The position numbers and the translations under genes are program-made. Source: Mammaliicoccus sp. Marseille-Q6498 (GTDB taxonomy: Bacteria > Bacillota > Bacilli > Staphylococcales > Staphylococcaceae). From it: DNA of 64,000 nucleotides. The stretch is taken from NCBI RefSeq assembly GCF_946151045.1, contig NZ_CAMGYY010000002.1:62001-126000 (forward strand), written 5' to 3'. Positions 60,742 to 64,000 of this stretch are shown one piece after another. The notes below the pieces were generated by a model that was given only the letters and a program-made list of their open reading frames with translations, was not told the origin of the DNA and made no database searches. Numbering within the stretch: the stretch's first letter is position 1; each line of letters opens with the position of its first letter.

Positions 60742-61626
60742 ATGAATGAACAATACTACGAAATTTATATTGAAGCTATAAAAGGGAGAGCAGAATTAAA
60801 CGAAGCTTTGTTACAAAAACTTCAGAATAAATCAAGTGGAGATGATGGAGAAGATTATTTTCGTGCTGTTCTTAAATGCCGTGACGATCTCAATGTTATA
60901 AATAATTTTCAACTTAATCACAATAACCATGTGCAAATAGATTCAATTGTGATTGATGATCATGCCATTCATTTATTCGAAATTAAAAATTACAAAGGGA
61001 TATACACAATAGACAAATCTTACATAAAAAATAGTTATGGCGGAACAATCACATCACCTCTCATACAATTGCACCGAGCCGAAAAAGAACTAAATAATTT
61101 TTGTAAAAGTTTAGGTATTACTTTACCAATTATTTCGAAAATCGTTTTTACAAACCCATATTTTATACTCAAAGAAACCACTCCTCAAAAAGATAAAATT
61201 ATTTTACCCGCTGAAATAGGGAACATACAGAATACCTTTTCAAATCAATTTCCTGAAAATAGTTTAAATATAAAACGAAAATTATTATCTAAGAGAAAAG
61301 ATTTTTATGAAAACTATAACTTCGGAATCACGATACCATTTAGTCAAATCATACCCGGAATAAAATGCCCAGCATGTAATCGAATGTTTACTGTCAAAAT
61401 TGAAAATCAAAAACAAAAATGTAAATGCCAATATTGTAAAAGAGAGATGGACAAAAAATATGTATACGAACGCAATTTGCTAGAACTATGGTATTTAAAA
61501 AGAGAAAGTTTCACAATGCAAGAAGCAATGTGGTGGTTAGGAGAGGAGAAAATTAGTACAGTTAGAAGAATTTGCAATAATACTTTCAAGTGTTCAGGTA
61601 AACGCTATAAAAAATACTTTCTATAG
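60742..61626 (+). CDS. NERD-domain protein with C-terminal zinc ribbon
   Basis: A 294-residue protein. Residues ~35-140 are a nuclease-related (NERD) domain: GDDGEDYF, QIDSIVIDDHAIHLFEIKNYKGIY with the Asp and Glu-x-Lys core of the restriction-endonuclease-like fold. Residues ~210-235 contain a zinc-ribbon pattern (CPACNRMF and CKCQYCKREM). The last ~55 residues look like a small helical DNA-binding end (MQEAMWWLGEEKISTVRRICN). The start at 60742 has AAAGGAGG 7 nt upstream. NERD proteins are suspected nucleases of unclear role and may be accessory. It is followed by the largest repeat array. Confidence 0.82.
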   Translation: MNEQYYEIYIEAIKGRAELNEALLQKLQNKSSGDDGEDYFRAVLKCRDDLNVINNFQLNHNNHVQIDSIVIDDHAIHLFEIKNYKGIYTIDKSYIKNSYGGTITSPLIQLHRAEKELNNFCKSLGITLPIISKIVFTNPYFILKETTPQKDKIILPAEIGNIQNTFSNQFPENSLNIKRKLLSKRKDFYENYNFGITIPFSQIIPGIKCPACNRMFTVKIENQKQKCKCQYCKREMDKKYVYERNLLELWYLKRESFTMQEAMWWLGEEKISTVRRICNNTFKCSGKRYKKYFL

Positions 61627-61661
61627 GTTTATATTTTGTTAAAAGTAGTCTATATACAAAA

Positions 61662-62166
61662 TTCTAACGACCATTATTCAGAATTGTGACCGTTAGCGAG
61701 TTCTAACGACCATTATTCAGAATTCTGACCGTTAGCGAGTCAAACGACCATTATTCAGAATTGTGACCGTTAGCGAGTTCTAACGACCATTATTCAGAAT
61801 TCTGACCGTTAGCGGGTTCTAACGACCATTATTCGGAATTCTGACCGTTAGCGGGTTCTAACGACCATTATTCGGAATTCTGACCGTTACAGCATTCTAA
61901 CGACCATTATTCGGAATTCTGACCGTTAGAGCATTCTAACGACCATTATTCGGAATTCTGACCGTTAGCGGATTCTAACGACCATTATTCAGAATTCTGA
62001 CCGTTAGCGGGTTCTAACGACCATTATTCAGAATTCTGACCGTTAGCGGGTTCTAACGACCATTATTCGGAATTCTGACCGTTAGCGAGTTCTAACGACC
62101 ATTATTCGGAATTCTGACCGTTAGCGGGTTCTAACGACCATTATTCAGAATTCTGACCGTTAGAGC
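61662..62166. repeat. R1 palindromic array, 13 units of ~39 bp
   Basis: Unit starts: 61662, 61701, 61740 (38 bp, TCAAACG variant), 61778, 61817, 61856, 61895, 61934, 61973, 62012, 62051, 62090 and 62129. The first and fourth-from-left G-type units (GAATTGTG) alternate at the left end with C-type units (GAATTCTG); from the fifth unit onward all are C-type. Linkers include GAG, GGG, GGA, ACAGCA and AGAGCA. The array lies between convergent genes (NERD and pyruvate oxidase). Confidence 0.95.
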
Positions 62167-62192
62167 CTGAACACACAACCACACTCCACACA

Positions 62193-62236
62193 AAAACCCC
62201 CAGTACATTCGCTACCGGATGTACTGGGGGTTTCCT
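62193..62236. terminator. Terminator of the pyruvate oxidase gene
   Basis: AAACCCCCAGTACAT pairs with ATGTACTGGGGGTTT. On the minus strand it is followed by TTTGTG, 25 nt after the stop codon. Confidence 0.85.
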
Positions 62237-62257
62237 ATATGCTATATCCTAATATTT

Positions 62258-63991
62258 CTAGAAGAATCTTCTGATGAGTGTTTTCAGTGGTGGCATTTTT
62301 TCTAGTCTGTTTTCTTCTAATACATTTCTGATTTCAAATGTAGCGTAACCGCGTGCTTCGTCCCATACGATTTTACCTGGTAATGGGGCTGCGTCTGGGT
62401 CTACTTTTACATTTACGATTACGGGTTTGTTTGCGTTTTTGGCTTTTTCTAAAGTTGGTGCGATTTCATCTACGTCTGTTACGTTGTAGCCAATTCCGCC
62501 ACAGCTGTCAGCAAATTTAGCGAAATCAATATCGCCTAAATCAATTGCATATTCTAATTCGCCTGCTGCTTGTTGTTCGTATTTAATGAATGACAGTTCT
62601 TGGTTATTTAATACAACTACGATGATTGGTAATTTATATAACACAGCTGTTACGAAATCTTGCATTACCATGGATAAACCACCATCACCAGTTATAGCAA
62701 TGGCTTGTTTGTCTGGATTAGCTATTTTACTTGCTATTGCGCCTGGTAATGCACATCCCATCGTACCTAACCATGATGATGTTATAAATTGATGGTTATG
62801 ATCTAAGCGTAAATAACGTGTGCTCCATACAGTAGAGGTACCGACATCTACAGAGAATACTGTATCTTTCGTTGTTATTTTTTCTATTTCTGCCATTAAT
62901 TTTTCTGGTCTGATTGGAAGACTTTTATCAGCTCTGTCTTCGTCTAACCATTTATTCCATAGTCTCATGTTTTCTTGACATGCTTTAAGGAATTTACGAT
63001 CAGTAACGCTGTTTGTTTCTTTTATTAAAGCTTCAAGTATATTTTTAGTATCTCCAACTAGACCAACATCTACATTGAATCGTTTACCGATTGTGTCTTT
63101 GTTAATATCTATTTGAATACATGGTATATCTTTATCAGGTAAATAATTTACATACGGATAATTTGTACCAACTAAGATTAAAAGGTCAGCGTCTTTTGAA
63201 GCTTCGAATGCTGGTTTAGTCCCGATTTTACCTAAGTTACCCATAAAGTTAGGGTGTTTGTCAGGTATGATACCTTTTGCAGGTAATGTGATTAAACCTG
63301 GTGCATCGATATGATCTATGAAAGATAGTAGTTCGTCTTTCGCATTTTTAGCACCGACACCTGTTAATACGACAGGTTTTTTACTTTTATTAATCAATTC
63401 TGCCGCTCTTTTTACGTCAACATCGTCAGCGTAAGTGACAGCGTTTTGGAATTCATACGTTTCTCTTGGCACTCTGTCTTCGATTTTTTCTGCTAAAAGA
63501 TCATTTGGTAACGTTAATACTGCGACACCTTTTTTAGCATATGCAGTTTTAATCGCTTCATCTACAACTTCGTGAATATTTTCAGCAGAATCAATTTGTT
63601 TATTGTATACAGCAACATCTTCAAATAGTGCTGGTAAGTTCACTTCTTGGAAAAATTTCGTACCTAATAATTTAGAATCTGTTTGGCCAGCTAATACTAA
63701 CATAGGGACATTATCCATTTTAGCGTCATACATACCGTTTAACATGTGTATTGCCCCAGGTCCGCCGATACTTAAAGCAACAGCTATTTTACCTGTTAGT
63801 TTTGTATAACTACTTGCAGCTAATGTACCAACTTCTTCGTGTCTAACTTGATAGAATTTGATATTGTCTTCTTCTTTTTTCAATGCATCTATCACTTTGT
63901 CAATTGAATCACCAGGAAGACCGTACACGTGATCAATTTGCCAATTTTTTAAGACTTGTACTAGTGCATCGTTTGATTTTATTTTTGCCAT
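62258..63991 (-). CDS. cidC: Pyruvate oxidase (CidC/PoxB type)
   Basis: A 577-residue thiamine-diphosphate and FAD enzyme that oxidatively decarboxylates pyruvate to acetate, passing electrons to menaquinone. Conserved blocks: YGLPGDSIDKVIDAL, the catalytic Glu in VRHEEVGTLAA, ALSIGGPGAIHMLNGMYDAKMDNVP, and the ThDP motif GDGGLSMVMQDFVTAVLYKLPIIVVVLNN. It resembles S. aureus CidC closely along its length from memory. cidA/cidB are not visible next to it; the region upstream lies outside the window. Probably translated from the ATG at 63991 with the usual MAKIK start. Confidence 0.93.
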   Translation of the reverse strand: MAKIKSNDALVQVLKNWQIDHVYGLPGDSIDKVIDALKKEEDNIKFYQVRHEEVGTLAASSYTKLTGKIAVALSIGGPGAIHMLNGMYDAKMDNVPMLVLAGQTDSKLLGTKFFQEVNLPALFEDVAVYNKQIDSAENIHEVVDEAIKTAYAKKGVAVLTLPNDLLAEKIEDRVPRETYEFQNAVTYADDVDVKRAAELINKSKKPVVLTGVGAKNAKDELLSFIDHIDAPGLITLPAKGIIPDKHPNFMGNLGKIGTKPAFEASKDADLLILVGTNYPYVNYLPDKDIPCIQIDINKDTIGKRFNVDVGLVGDTKNILEALIKETNSVTDRKFLKACQENMRLWNKWLDEDRADKSLPIRPEKLMAEIEKITTKDTVFSVDVGTSTVWSTRYLRLDHNHQFITSSWLGTMGCALPGAIASKIANPDKQAIAITGDGGLSMVMQDFVTAVLYKLPIIVVVLNNQELSFIKYEQQAAGELEYAIDLGDIDFAKFADSCGGIGYNVTDVDEIAPTLEKAKNANKPVIVNVKVDPDAAPLPGKIVWDEARGYATFEIRNVLEENRLEKMPPLKTLIRRFF

Positions 63992-64000
63992 TTAAATTCC

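Noticed and set aside
61662-62166. Possible CRISPR array
   Set aside because: Units are contiguous with only 3-6-nt linkers and no unique spacers, and no cas genes are present. The R3 array has spacers, but they are copies of one another.

Overview
The window is a low-GC chromosomal segment of a Staphylococcaceae bacterium. The gene order purB-yerC ... pcrB-pcrA-ligA-camS-putP-gatCAB-dagK-rlmD-dinB-exonuclease-ftnA-murT-gatD-map-vraUTSR is, as I recall it, the Staphylococcus chromosomal backbone, and nos-pheA, camS, SE1561 and a CidC-type pyruvate oxidase fit the same family. Several genes that I do not recall at these positions in S. aureus suggest a coagulase-negative or sciuri-group (Mammaliicoccus) relative. 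That species-level placement is inference. I see no rRNA, tRNA, prophage, transposase, CRISPR array or riboswitch.

Layout. 1-625: the C-terminal part of a beta-helix protein. 677-2562: pheA and nos on the minus strand. 2942-9868: a complete minus-strand histidine operon hisZGDCBHAFI(E), with the short HisG plus HisZ arrangement. 10.0-10.8 kb: a degenerate small-gene region with repeats. 10779-11945: an MFS exporter. 12.1-15.2 kb: NAD salvage (pncB-nadE), UPF0316 and NETI genes. 15.4-17.1 kb: purB and a TrpR-like regulator. 17.2-23.6 kb: an M15 peptidase lipoprotein, then a phosphoesterase / DeoR regulator / four-gene ABC importer block bounded by two identical 33-nt terminator sequences. 23.7-29.8 kb: pcrB-pcrA-ligA-camS. 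29.8-33.1 kb: two PutP paralogues. 33.3-36.5 kb: gatCAB. 36.7-43.7 kb: a HerA-like ATPase, dagK, rlmD, a sugar dehydrogenase-like lipoprotein, a DUF3267 membrane protein and dinB. 43.8-50.2 kb: a small membrane protein, an exonuclease, ferritin, murT-gatD, an ArAE-type protein and map. 50.3-53.1 kb: the vraUTSR cell-wall stress operon. 53.2-64 kb: carbonic anhydrase, BrkB, YtxH, PH-domain, DUF1128, M29 aminopeptidase, thioesterase, YfkAB-type radical SAM, PfpI, NERD and pyruvate oxidase genes.

The most unusual content is intergenic. A 39-bp imperfect palindrome (family R1) forms tandem arrays of 6, 8 and 13 units, plus single or degenerate copies. A sequence variant (R1v) forms a 6-unit array. 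A different palindrome with CTAACTAGA/TCTAGTTAG arms (R3) forms three spaced pairs. A separate 103-nt element (R2), differing by one base across the 92-nt core in three copies, folds on paper into a closed multi-branched structure, and each copy lies directly before a palindromic unit or array. Nearly all these elements sit between convergent genes. One junction unit looks like a recombinant between two palindrome families at their shared GAATT centre.

Regulation that can be read from the sequence includes three SigmaB-like promoters (before a small membrane protein gene, the ytxH-like gene and the pfpI-like gene), a long palindrome before the phosphoesterase gene that may be an operator, and many factor-independent terminators, several of them bidirectional. 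All start sites were chosen from ribosome binding sites and motif positions seen in the sequence. No database search was possible.
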